The notes beneath the pieces were generated by a model. The model was not told the origin of the DNA. It did no database searches and was given only the letters and a program-made list of their open reading frames with translations. A stretch of DNA of 27,208 nucleotides from Phycisphaerales bacterium UBA2396 (GTDB taxonomy: Bacteria > Planctomycetota > Phycisphaerae > Phycisphaerales > UBA1924): positions 1,453 through 28,660 of the forward strand of contig DDSG01000168.1 in assembly GCA_002343325.1 (NCBI GenBank), read 5' to 3'. Positions 1 through 8,512 of the stretch are shown in pieces; within the stretch, counting starts at the first letter, position 1, and every line of letters starts with the position of its first letter. The position numbers were made by a program, and so were the translations under genes.

Positions 1-515
1 CCCCCCCCCGCCGCGACCTTTACACCCACCTCGTCCATCGCGAGGGCGGCGGCCGCGATGAGCTGCCCGCCGACCTTGACGCGCGGGTCGATGCCCGTGA
101 CGTCATCGATCAGCCCGACAACCGCGATGATCGTCATGCCTAGGAGCACGGAGAGGGGCACCGGCTCCTGCTCGGCGCTGAACTCCATCTGGCGGATGCC
201 CTGATAATCGAGCAGTTCCGGGTACGCCGCGCCGAGATAGCTATAGAAGATCCCCGCCACGATCCCGGCGAAGACCGCCACGCCGCCCAGATAGGCGATG
301 GGCATCTTGTGGATCTTTCGGGCCTCGCTGGGACGATCGATCACGCCGTGCTTCACGGCGAGCCGCCGCATGATCGGCGTGGCGAAAATCGTCACCACAA
401 ACGCCACCAGCAGCACCCAGATGTAGCGGTGGAACATGTCCAAGCGCGTGATCACGTGGTCCGCCGAGGCGGCCGGATCGACCATCGCCAGCATGTTCGC
501 CAGCATCACCTGCAT
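1..515 (-). CDS. Partial WecA/MraY-family glycosyl-1-phosphate transferase (N-terminal part)
   Basis: The gene enters from the left edge; about 171 N-terminal residues are present and no stop is seen. After a first membrane segment (around residues 31-45, WVLLVAFVVTIFATP) come the family hallmarks: a cytoplasmic stretch with HGVIDRPSEARKIHKMP, then GGVAVF starting the next helix, and further on the acidic motif GLIDDVTGIDP followed by KVGGQ. Enzymes of this family move a sugar-1-phosphate from a UDP-sugar onto undecaprenyl phosphate at the inner membrane, the first step of glycan assembly. The chosen ATG (513-515) overlaps the stop of the epimerase by one base (TGATG) and has GGGGGGAG upstream, so translation is probably coupled. 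It is the last visible gene of the polysaccharide operon. Which UDP-sugar is used cannot be told. The window begins with nine C residues inside this reading frame, probably a contig edge. Confidence 0.88.
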   Translation of the reverse strand, partial: MQVMLANMLAMVDPAASADHVITRLDMFHRYIWVLLVAFVVTIFATPIMRRLAVKHGVIDRPSEARKIHKMPIAYLGGVAVFAGIVAGIFYSYLGAAYPELLDYQGIRQMEFSAEQEPVPLSVLLGMTIIAVVGLIDDVTGIDPRVKVGGQLIAAAALAMDEVGVKVAAGG

Positions 516-1549
516 CACCGACTCCCCCCGGCCACTCCCTGAGGCGTTTGGGCCGCGCCGAGCGAAGCCGCTATGTCTCGAATCGTCCGGTCGAGGGGCA
601 CTCTTGACTGCCAGCCGATGGCCGACCGAATCCGGCCGAGGTCGGGCCTGCGGTCTCGGAGATCCTCGAATCCGGGGGCGTAGGCGTCGGCGTAGGGCAC
701 GAGACGAACAGACGAAGCGGACGCGAGCGTGCGCACCACGGTCATCGCAAGATCACGAATCGAGATGGGCTGATCGGACCCGACGTTGAACACCCGTCCC
801 AAGGCCTCGGGGTGATCGAGCAAGGCCGGGAATGCCTGCACGACATCGCGCACGTCGCAGAAGCAACGAGTCTGCGCGCCGTCGCCGTAGACCTCGATGG
901 GCCGCCCCTCGAGCGCGGCGTTCACGAATCGGGGCAGCACCATGCCGTAATCCCCGACCTGACCGGGCCCGACGGTGTTGAACAACCGCACGACCACGGC
1001 GGGGAGCCCGTGCTGGCGGTGGTAGGCGAGCGCGAGATACTCATCGATCGCCTTGGAACACCCGTAGCACCATCGTGAGACGGTGGTTGGCCCGTACACG
1101 ACGTTGTCGTCTTCGGAAAACGGACTGGCGGTTCCCTTGCCGTACACCTCGGAACTGGAGGTCAGAAGAACCTTCGCGGGCGTTGCATTCGGACCCGCGG
1201 TCAGGGCGAAACGCAGGACATCGCTGGTGCGCCCGACATTGACCTCGATGGCGTTGAGCGGGTCATCGACGACAAGCTTGACGCCGACGACGGCGGCAAG
1301 GTGATAGATCTGATCGAAAGTCTCGTTCGCGAGCGGGCCGACGAGGGCGTCTCTCACGTCGGCATGAACAAAGCTCGCACGGGAATCGAGGTTCTCGCGT
1401 CTGCCGGTGGAGAGGTCATCGACCACCGTGACCGCATCGCCACGGCCCACGAGCAGGCGCACGAGGTGCGATCCGATAAACCCAGCCCCGCCCGTGACAA
1501 GGACGCGTCTGGACGCGGGCGGGGAATGTCGGTCGCCTGTGGACGTCAT
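515..1549 (-). CDS. NAD-dependent nucleotide-sugar epimerase/dehydratase (extended SDR)
   Basis: A 344-residue protein of normal length for the extended short-chain dehydrogenase family. The NAD-binding loop GGAGFIGSH lies at residues 20-28, with the acidic VVDD at the end of the second strand. The catalytic triad is visible as S131-S133 (TSSSEVYG), Y162 and K166 (YGCSK). Motifs RLFNTVGPGQ and YGDGAQTRCFCDVRDV are typical of UDP-glucose 4-epimerases, UDP-glucuronate decarboxylases and related enzymes acting on UDP- or dTDP-sugars. The exact reaction is not decidable from sequence alone. The ATG at 1547-1549 lies 10 bases after the stop of the Wzz-like gene and has no good Shine-Dalgarno sequence, so it may rely on coupled translation. 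Its place between chain-length and transferase genes argues for supplying a sugar precursor to the polysaccharide. Confidence 0.9.
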   Translation of the reverse strand: MTSTGDRHSPPASRRVLVTGGAGFIGSHLVRLLVGRGDAVTVVDDLSTGRRENLDSRASFVHADVRDALVGPLANETFDQIYHLAAVVGVKLVVDDPLNAIEVNVGRTSDVLRFALTAGPNATPAKVLLTSSSEVYGKGTASPFSEDDNVVYGPTTVSRWCYGCSKAIDEYLALAYHRQHGLPAVVVRLFNTVGPGQVGDYGMVLPRFVNAALEGRPIEVYGDGAQTRCFCDVRDVVQAFPALLDHPEALGRVFNVGSDQPISIRDLAMTVVRTLASASSVRLVPYADAYAPGFEDLRDRRPDLGRIRSAIGWQSRVPLDRTIRDIAASLGAAQTPQGVAGGSR

Positions 1550-1559
1550 CGGGCGAGTC

Positions 1560-3797
1560 TCAGGCGGCGGGCTTGGAGGGATCGTTGTGGTACTCGTGGG
1601 CGGCCTTGATGTTCCCGCGGAGGTATCCGCCCGCGGCGTGCTTCACGCCGTCGACGACAACACCCAGGAACTCGCCGCGCGCTTCGAGCAGCTCGTTCTT
1701 GATGCGGTTGACCATGCCCCGCTTATCCGAGAAAGCCCGGGCAACGAGGATGGAGGCATCAGCACGGGCGGCGATGGCGTTGGCGTCGCCGGCGACGACG
1801 GCCGGGGAGCAATCCACCAGCACGATGTCGTACTTGCCGCGGGCTTCCTGGAGGACCTTGCCCATGGCGTCGGTGGCGAGCGCCTCGTACACACGCTTCT
1901 CCTTTTCGCCCGCCCAGACGACGCTCAGACCCGGAGCGTCGTCGAGGGGCTTGGCAGCGGCGGAAAGGGTGGCCTCACCGGCGAGAATCTCGCCCAGGCC
2001 CGGACGGTCCTGCACGCCGAAGACCTTGTGCAACGCCGGGCGGCGGAGGTTCGCGTCGATCACCAGCACGCTCTTGCCCGCCGAGGCGAAGCAGAGCGCG
2101 AGGTTCGACACGACACTCGTCGTGCCCGAGGAGGGCATGCAGCCGGCCACGAGAATGGTCTTTCGGCCCGCCGGTTCGATGCGCTTGGCGAGGCTCGAAC
2201 GCAACTGGCGGAAGTTCTCGGCGATGACGCCCTTGGGGCGATCGCGGAACGCGGTCTCGACGACCGCCGGCTGCGACGGATCCTCGGATGCGTCCGCAAC
2301 CCAGCCCAGCAGCGTGGTGCGGTTGAGCATCGTGACGTCGGAGGGACTCTTGATGCGCTGATCAACGACCTCGCGGAGTACCACGATGCCCCCGACCAAG
2401 CCAAGGCACAGGATCCCGCCGGCGGGAACGAGGAAGATCAGCCTGGGGAAGATCGGCTCGCGCGGGGGGCGGATCGTGGGCGTGCGCACCTGGATGCGGT
2501 TCGCCGTGGGCATCGCCGTGATGGCGTTGAGCTCCTTGAGCTTCTCCCGCGCCTGCGAGGCCTGGAAGTCGGACTGCTTGATGCGATCGTCGATGTCGTT
2601 GAGTTCGGAGAGCGTCTGGGTCAGCTCGGTCTGGCGGGTGAGCAGTTCCTTGCGCTCGTTGTCGACCGTGTCCAACTGAGACTCGACGGAGCGGAGCTGC
2701 GTCCGCAGCAGTTCGAGTTCCGCGCGGAACTCCCGCTCCTCGAGCTCCTGCTTGGTCTGTTCGAGCTTCTGCCGGTAGGCTTCGAGCGTCGACTGCGTGC
2801 GCTTGAAAACACGGTTGTCGGGCGTCATTCCCTTGCGGCGAAGACCGTCGAGCTCCGACTCGTACAGCGCGATGGACTGTTCGATGTTCAGAATCTGCGG
2901 ATTGACGGAGACCCGCGACTTGATCTCTTCGGGGATCTGGATCGCCCCGGCGCCGCCCTGATCGTTGAGCTGCTCCTCGCGGATCGAGATGCGCGTCTCG
3001 GTGTCACGCTTCTGACCCATGAGAATGAGGCGTTCGCGACCGAGCCCTTCAAGACGCATCGTGGTTTCGTTGAGGCGAGGGTCCGAAGAGTCGATCGACT
3101 TGTCGCGGATGATGCCGGCCCGGCGCGTCTTGAGACGCCCGATCTCATCCTCGAGGTCCTTGATGTTCTTTGAGAGGGCGGCGGTCTGGTCCTTGAACTC
3201 GTTGTCACCCTGCGCGCGGACCAGATCCATGTACTCGTTCATGACGAGCTGGACCACGCCGGCCGCGTCCTGCGACTTCTTCCAGCCGAAGGACAGCTCG
3301 ATGAGTCGCGTCTGGGGAACGGTGCGGGCGCGGATCTCGTCCTGCAATTCCTTGAAGACCGCGTTCTGGTCCGTCGTGCCGTCGCTGTTGAGGTACCACT
3401 TGATCCAGTTCGGGGCCTCGGCGGCGAGGCGGGGGCTGCGTGCGACACGCTCCAGAACCTCGTCGGAGGTCATGATGCGGACCTGCGTCTGCATGAAGGT
3501 CTGGAGTTCTTCCTGGGTTGAGACGCTGCCCGCGCCCGTCGGGCGGTACGGATTGTCGACGGGCGAGTTGCACTCGAAGACGGCCTTGGGCTGATAGACC
3601 GGATAGACAAACAGCAGCCCGAAGTGCGCCGCCGCTCCGATGAAGGCTCCGGCGATGCCAGCCCCGGCCAGCAGCCAGAGGTTGCGCATGATCAGTTTGA
3701 CCGGGTCGATCCCACCACCCACCGTGATCGGGGCGGAGGAGGGCTCTCGCCGGGGCACGGGCAAGGGGCTGGTGGCGCTGGTGGGAATGGTGGTCAT
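1560..3797 (-). CDS. Wzz/Wzc-type polysaccharide co-polymerase with degenerate BY-kinase domain
   Basis: A 745-residue inner-membrane protein. TM1 is near residues 36-66 and is followed by a Wzz-like periplasmic region with long coiled coils (about 195-430). A proline-rich stretch (RPPREPIFP) precedes TM2 (about 452-474), and a cytoplasmic CpsD/Wzc-like domain follows. Such proteins control polysaccharide chain length, and the kinase part normally autophosphorylates on C-terminal tyrosines. Here the Walker A loop reads PSSGTTS (555-561), with threonine at the usual lysine position (T559). Walker A' reads VLVIDANLRRP, with N583 where Asp is usual. Walker B (IVLVDCSP) is intact. Only two tyrosines lie in the tail. 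Kinase activity is therefore doubtful. I chose the ATG at 3797 because AGGAAGGA stands 7 bases upstream; the frame stays open further upstream, but that stretch is low-complexity and unlike the family. Confidence 0.9.
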   Translation of the reverse strand: MTTIPTSATSPLPVPRREPSSAPITVGGGIDPVKLIMRNLWLLAGAGIAGAFIGAAAHFGLLFVYPVYQPKAVFECNSPVDNPYRPTGAGSVSTQEELQTFMQTQVRIMTSDEVLERVARSPRLAAEAPNWIKWYLNSDGTTDQNAVFKELQDEIRARTVPQTRLIELSFGWKKSQDAAGVVQLVMNEYMDLVRAQGDNEFKDQTAALSKNIKDLEDEIGRLKTRRAGIIRDKSIDSSDPRLNETTMRLEGLGRERLILMGQKRDTETRISIREEQLNDQGGAGAIQIPEEIKSRVSVNPQILNIEQSIALYESELDGLRRKGMTPDNRVFKRTQSTLEAYRQKLEQTKQELEEREFRAELELLRTQLRSVESQLDTVDNERKELLTRQTELTQTLSELNDIDDRIKQSDFQASQAREKLKELNAITAMPTANRIQVRTPTIRPPREPIFPRLIFLVPAGGILCLGLVGGIVVLREVVDQRIKSPSDVTMLNRTTLLGWVADASEDPSQPAVVETAFRDRPKGVIAENFRQLRSSLAKRIEPAGRKTILVAGCMPSSGTTSVVSNLALCFASAGKSVLVIDANLRRPALHKVFGVQDRPGLGEILAGEATLSAAAKPLDDAPGLSVVWAGEKEKRVYEALATDAMGKVLQEARGKYDIVLVDCSPAVVAGDANAIAARADASILVARAFSDKRGMVNRIKNELLEARGEFLGVVVDGVKHAAGGYLRGNIKAAHEYHNDPSKPAA

Positions 3798-3856
3798 CGG
3801 CGTCTTCCTTCCTCCCCCGCCTTCGGGAGAGGGTTCATTCTTGTCCGGTCGATCGT

Positions 3857-3874
3857 CCCGGGGAGGTCCCCGGG
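3857..3874. other. Perfect GC hairpin between TPR gene and Wzz-like gene
   Basis: CCCGGGG, a four-base loop (AGGT on the plus strand), then CCCCGGG form a 7-bp perfect stem. It begins 12 bases after the TPR stop codon in the direction of transcription. There is no T-tract on either side, so it is not a classical intrinsic terminator. It could instead stabilise the upstream mRNA 3' end or attenuate read-through into the next gene. This is inference from the sequence only. Confidence 0.45.
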
Positions 3875-3885
3875 GCAAACCGCCA

Positions 3886-6800
3886 TCACTTCTTCTTCTG
3901 AGCCTCAAACTTCTTTTTGAGCTCGGCGAACTGCGCCTCCTGTCCGGGGACGCGGGCCGCCTGTGGGTTGGCAAAGTAGGTGTCGAGCCCCTGAATGAGC
4001 TTTTCGGCCTCGACCATGTCGCCGCGGGCGATCTGCCACTCGGCGATGTGCATCATGACGGTCGGGCGGATCGAGCTGTTGCCCGCCTGGCGGTACGCGA
4101 TCAGCAGGGGCGCCTCGGCCTCCTTCAGCATGCCCGCACGCGTGTAGACCCACCCCAGCGTGTCGTACACGTCGGCGGTCTGCGTCTGGCCCTGGGCGAG
4201 CGCGGCGTTGAGGGCCCGCTCGGCGAAGGGCACCGCCTCCTTCGGGTCGCCGCCGCACTTGACGATCATGAACGCGAGGTTGTTGAGCATGAAGGCATCG
4301 TTGGGGAACTTCTCCACGCTCCACCGCGTGATCCGCAGCGAGTTCTCGCAGTCGTTGAGCTGGTAGTACTTCGCCTGCAGGATCATCGCCATCTGCTGGA
4401 CAAGCTGCATGTCCTCGGTCTTGGTGATGGCGGCCTCGAGGCGGGCGATCCCCTCCTTCTCGGTCTCGGGCTTCTCAAGAAGCACGCCCGCCCTGAAGAA
4501 CGTCGTCCAGCCGGGAATCAGCCCCTCGCGATCGACCGCGTCGAGCAGCTTGGCGATGTCGTCCGGGCGGCTCATGTTGCGCTTCACGTCGCCGAACCAC
4601 GCCATGATGAGCCTGGGCTGGTCCTTCTTGATCAGTCGCAGCGACGCGGTCATGTCGCGGAGCGCCTCCTCCTGCTTGCCGCGGAACGCAAACTGCTTCG
4701 CCCGGGACATCAGCAGCGAGGGCTCAGCGTCCACCGCAGAACCCATGGTGCGGAGCACTTCGTCGGCCTTGGTGAGCGCCGGGGGCTTGCGCGTCTGCAG
4801 CAGATCCAGATACCGCAGCACGATGAAGAGCTGCGCACTCTGCTTGTAGGCACGCTCGTAGTAGTCTTCGGCTCGGTCCACGCGGCCGGCCTCGCGGAAG
4901 ATGTCGCCGGTGTTGACCAGCAGGGCGAGATCCCCCGGACGGCGCTTGATCACGCCCTCGACGACCTCGACCGCGTCCGTATCCCGATCGCCCAGACTCA
5001 GCAGGTACCGCAGCAGAGAAACCCGAAGCTCGTCGATCATCGGGTTGAGCTTCACCGCCTCGCGCAGGTCGCCGATCGACGCCTGGACGTTGCCGGCCTC
5101 CTCGTGCAGCACCGCCCGGGCCTGCCTGGCTTCCCAGTGCTCGGGCTGCAGGCGGATCGCCTGGTCGAGGTCCTGCATCACCTGCGTGCGAAGCTGGGGA
5201 TAATTCAGGTTTGCCATCGCACGCCGGTAGAACACCTGCGGGTTGTTCGGGAACTTCGCAACCGCCTGATCGAGCAGCTCAGCGCCGCGCTTCTCGTCGC
5301 CCTTGAGCCGGATCGCGTCGGCGTACTGCATCGACAGCACCGCGTCCTGTCCGATCACGGTCGAGCCCAGCTTGTCGAGCGCGGCGAGCGCCTCGTCGAT
5401 CTTTCGCGACCGGATCTGCAGCTCGATGGATCGCTTCGTGATCGAGTGATCCGGCGTGTCCGCGTTCCCGGCGAGGATCCGCCCGTACACCTCAAGGGCT
5501 TCCTGGTTGCGACCCTGACGCGCGTAGAGGTCACCAAGTGCCTTGTCCGCCTCCATCGCCTTGGACTGGTTCTTGGACGCGGCCTCGTACGCCTTGATCG
5601 CCTCATCGAGCAGCTGGACCCGCTCCATGAACCGCCCCTTGGCCAGATACACCTCGGGCGTGCGCTGGTCCTCGGGGAGCGTCGCGATGTACTCGTCGAA
5701 CGCCTGCAGAGCCTCCGTCAGCCTCGCCTGCTCGGAGTTCCAACGCGCCTCGATCTGCGCAATCTCCAGATCGATCCGATCCTTCTTGATCCGGTCGATC
5801 ATCTCGCGGGCCTGCGGCCAACGCTTCATGTCGATGTACAGGCTCGCCAGCGCCACCTGCGTCGCCCGATCGTTCGGGTTCAGGTCGTACTGCTTCTGAC
5901 GCTCCCGCAACGCAAGGTCTCGGTCGCCGAACGCGGCCTCGAGCTTGAGCCACGCGTCGATCACCTCCGCGTCGCCCATGTGATACTGCGCACGCGAGCG
6001 GGCTTCCTCCATCGCCTCCTGCCCGCGATCCAGACGAACAAGCAGAGAGATCAGCCCCAACAGGCAGTTGCGATCCTGCGGGCGGCGGGCCAGAGCATCG
6101 CGGAAGACCGCGACCGCATCGACAACCCGGTCCTGCCGGATCATCATCGCCGCAAGGATCCGTCCCGCCTCGACGCTGAACGTCGAACGGTTCCGCACCG
6201 CTTCCAGCTCACGCACGGCGTCGGCCAAGCGGTTCTGCGCGTCAAACACCCTCGCCCGGAACGTCGCTCCCTCCACGCGATCAACGTCGCGCGTGCGGGC
6301 CTCATCAGCCAGCTTCGAGGCGTTCGTGAAGTCCTTTGCGTCCAACGCCGCCTGGAACCGCAGTTCCAGAACTCCCGGCGCCGCCGCGTCCGCCGCCGCC
6401 GCCTTGTCCGTCCACTCCGCGCTCTTGGCGAGATCACCCGCCTCGCGATACGCAACCGCCTTCGCCACGGCCTTCTCGGCCTCGGGTGCGCCCGAAACAT
6501 CGATCAACGCGATCCGCTGCTCCAAGGGGTTGTCGGTCGAGAGCACCGCACGCATCCGCTTCAGCCGATCATCCGAGGCGTCCGTCGCCAGGAACTCGTC
6601 GACGATCTTCAGAGCCCCGACGCGGTCGCCACGCTGCGCCGTTTTCGCCGCCAGAAGTGCCGCCAGATCCCCACGCTTCTCCTTGGCGTAGGTGTCCTGC
6701 AGGAGCTTGAAGGCCTGCTCGGCCTTGCCCTCTGCCTCGAGCTTGTCGACCTGCTGACGAAGCACGACCATCGGGTCGTTGCTCGACACCGAGGCACCCG

Positions 6801-8472
6801 CCGCCGCCATCGTCTGCGTCAGCATCGTCTTGAGCGTCTCGTTCGACGGGTCCATCGCGGCCGCCTGCTGGAGGTAAGGCACGGCGTCGGCAAACCGGCG
6901 GACGTTCGCGTAGTACTGCCCCAGACGAGCAAGCGCGCGGAAGTTGAACGGCTCCTTTGCGAGCAGCGCCTGCAGCGTCTTCTCCGCGGTGCCCGGCTCG
7001 TTCACGCGGAACGAAGCCTCGGCCAGAAGCCACAGCGCCTCCGTCTCCTCGTTGTTCGTCCGTCGGCAATACTCGAGAAGCTTCTTCTGTGCCGGTCCCA
7101 CGTCGCCCCGAGCAAGATCAAGCTCGGCGTCGATCCGCAGAAGCTGGCTGCTGTCCGATTCCGTCAGCTTGGCGAGTTCCCCGCGATACTGGATCGCCTT
7201 CTGGAGCCACTCCGCTTTCTTGCTCTGCTCCGCGGTCTCATGAAGCTTGAGCGCGTACTGCGCCTGAAGGTACCGGCTCATCATGCGGTGCCCGAACTGC
7301 TGCACGCCGATGAAACTCAGCGGCTGCTGCTTCAGGTCCGCCACTCGCTGCATCTGCTCGATCGCCTTCTCGTACTCGTTCCGCGAGGCCATCAGCACAC
7401 CCAGCGACATCAGCATCCGCGTGTCGGCGGGCCTTGCCTCCAACGCCCGCTTGTACAGAGCCTCGGCACGCTTCATGCCCACCTGCGGGCCTTCGTACCG
7501 CTCTTCCGTGGTCTGCAGCAGATCGATCAGGCGCGCTTCCACCGTCTCCATGCTCATCTTGCCGATCGCCGCGGCCACGCGGTCAAGCCGGGCCGAACCT
7601 TCCTTCATTACTTCGGCCAGGCCCGCCTCGCGAGCCGCCCGATCGGGCAGCGTGCGCAGCTCGTTCTGCTTGTCCCCGAAGAAGACCGCCACCTCGGTCA
7701 GCAGCAGCAGCGGATCCTCCGGATTCGCGGCCAACTGCTCCGTGAGCACCTGGCGGCTCTTGGCCAACGCCTCGTTCCCGCCGTCCACGTCCTGACGCGC
7801 GAGCAACTCTCGGCCTCGGCGATCCCACCACTGAACCAGCCCGACCGCCACTTCGCCGTCCTTTGGATCAGCGGCAAGGGCGGCCTCCAGATCCGTCCGG
7901 GCCCGCTCGATCTCGCGATCGTTCATGTTCGCCGCGGCGTTGTAGCTCCGCAGGAGCGCCAGTCCGCTGTAGCGACGAAGGACATCGCCTTCCTTCTGGT
8001 TGCCGCCCCCAAAGAACGCGAGCGACTCATCGACCATGCGGACGACGTCGTTGTTGACGGAAGGGTCGACACGCGGGATCTCGCGGAGCTCGTTGTGAAA
8101 GAGCGCCAGCGCCTCGCGGTAGGCCTTCACGTCCGTGCGCAGGGCCCGGGCGAGCGCCATGTGCGCACGCAGGTAGTCCTGCGAGTACTTCGCCCGGTAC
8201 GCCGTTTCGGTGTCCGGCGTGTAGTTCTTCATCGCCTCGATCCACTTGCGCAGATACTCGGGGTTGGTCTGCTCCTTGTTGACCGCCTTGGAGAAGAGCT
8301 TGTCGGCGGCGAGGAAGTCCTGCCTGGCAAGGGCGGCATCACCCGCCGCGGCGAGGCGACTCGCGTTGTTGAAGACGAAGAAGTACGCCAGCCCGCCGCC
8401 GACGCACACCACCGTCACCAGCCCGCCCACCAGGAGCGTCACGAACTTCTTGTTGACTCGAGATCCGGCCAT
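3886..8472 (-). CDS. Giant membrane-anchored TPR protein of the exosortase/EPS cluster
   Basis: A 1528-residue protein with one N-terminal membrane anchor (about residues 10-33, FVTLLVGGLVTVVCVGGGLAYFF). The rest is almost all helical repeats of TPR type, with degenerate A/G/Y/A/P-pattern units along the whole length (for example AEALYKRALEARPADTRML and FADAVPYLQQAAAMDPSNET). The tail is lysine-rich (KKKFEAQKKK). No enzyme motif is visible. Proteins of this kind in PEP-CTERM/exosortase loci (PrsT-like) are thought to act as periplasmic scaffolds in polysaccharide assembly or export; that role here is inferred from the neighbours. The ATG at 8470-8472 was chosen because AGGAGAAGG sits just upstream and the next residues form a proper anchor. 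A longer reading from 8538 would overlap the exosortase gene. It lies 40 bases after the exosortase stop. Confidence 0.92.
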   Translation of the reverse strand: MAGSRVNKKFVTLLVGGLVTVVCVGGGLAYFFVFNNASRLAAAGDAALARQDFLAADKLFSKAVNKEQTNPEYLRKWIEAMKNYTPDTETAYRAKYSQDYLRAHMALARALRTDVKAYREALALFHNELREIPRVDPSVNNDVVRMVDESLAFFGGGNQKEGDVLRRYSGLALLRSYNAAANMNDREIERARTDLEAALAADPKDGEVAVGLVQWWDRRGRELLARQDVDGGNEALAKSRQVLTEQLAANPEDPLLLLTEVAVFFGDKQNELRTLPDRAAREAGLAEVMKEGSARLDRVAAAIGKMSMETVEARLIDLLQTTEERYEGPQVGMKRAEALYKRALEARPADTRMLMSLGVLMASRNEYEKAIEQMQRVADLKQQPLSFIGVQQFGHRMMSRYLQAQYALKLHETAEQSKKAEWLQKAIQYRGELAKLTESDSSQLLRIDAELDLARGDVGPAQKKLLEYCRRTNNEETEALWLLAEASFRVNEPGTAEKTLQALLAKEPFNFRALARLGQYYANVRRFADAVPYLQQAAAMDPSNETLKTMLTQTMAAAGASVSSNDPMVVLRQQVDKLEAEGKAEQAFKLLQDTYAKEKRGDLAALLAAKTAQRGDRVGALKIVDEFLATDASDDRLKRMRAVLSTDNPLEQRIALIDVSGAPEAEKAVAKAVAYREAGDLAKSAEWTDKAAAADAAAPGVLELRFQAALDAKDFTNASKLADEARTRDVDRVEGATFRARVFDAQNRLADAVRELEAVRNRSTFSVEAGRILAAMMIRQDRVVDAVAVFRDALARRPQDRNCLLGLISLLVRLDRGQEAMEEARSRAQYHMGDAEVIDAWLKLEAAFGDRDLALRERQKQYDLNPNDRATQVALASLYIDMKRWPQAREMIDRIKKDRIDLEIAQIEARWNSEQARLTEALQAFDEYIATLPEDQRTPEVYLAKGRFMERVQLLDEAIKAYEAASKNQSKAMEADKALGDLYARQGRNQEALEVYGRILAGNADTPDHSITKRSIELQIRSRKIDEALAALDKLGSTVIGQDAVLSMQYADAIRLKGDEKRGAELLDQAVAKFPNNPQVFYRRAMANLNYPQLRTQVMQDLDQAIRLQPEHWEARQARAVLHEEAGNVQASIGDLREAVKLNPMIDELRVSLLRYLLSLGDRDTDAVEVVEGVIKRRPGDLALLVNTGDIFREAGRVDRAEDYYERAYKQSAQLFIVLRYLDLLQTRKPPALTKADEVLRTMGSAVDAEPSLLMSRAKQFAFRGKQEEALRDMTASLRLIKKDQPRLIMAWFGDVKRNMSRPDDIAKLLDAVDREGLIPGWTTFFRAGVLLEKPETEKEGIARLEAAITKTEDMQLVQQMAMILQAKYYQLNDCENSLRITRWSVEKFPNDAFMLNNLAFMIVKCGGDPKEAVPFAERALNAALAQGQTQTADVYDTLGWVYTRAGMLKEAEAPLLIAYRQAGNSSIRPTVMMHIAEWQIARGDMVEAEKLIQGLDTYFANPQAARVPGQEAQFAELKKKFEAQKKK

Positions 8473-8512
8473 GGTCAAACCTTCTCCTCGGCGATCTTTC
8501 GCCGCTCTTGAC

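Noticed and set aside
1560..3974. Longer Wzz-like protein starting at 3974
   Set aside because: The extra residues are Arg/Pro/Ser-rich, overlap the end of the TPR gene, and the start at 3797 has a strong AGGAAGGA ribosome site.
3640..8511. Plus-strand open frame of more than 1600 codons opposite the TPR gene
   Set aside because: The minus-strand protein has clear TPR repeats, an anchor and a ribosome site. The opposite frame is rich in Arg, Leu, His and Val without any domain, as expected from a GC-rich antisense frame.
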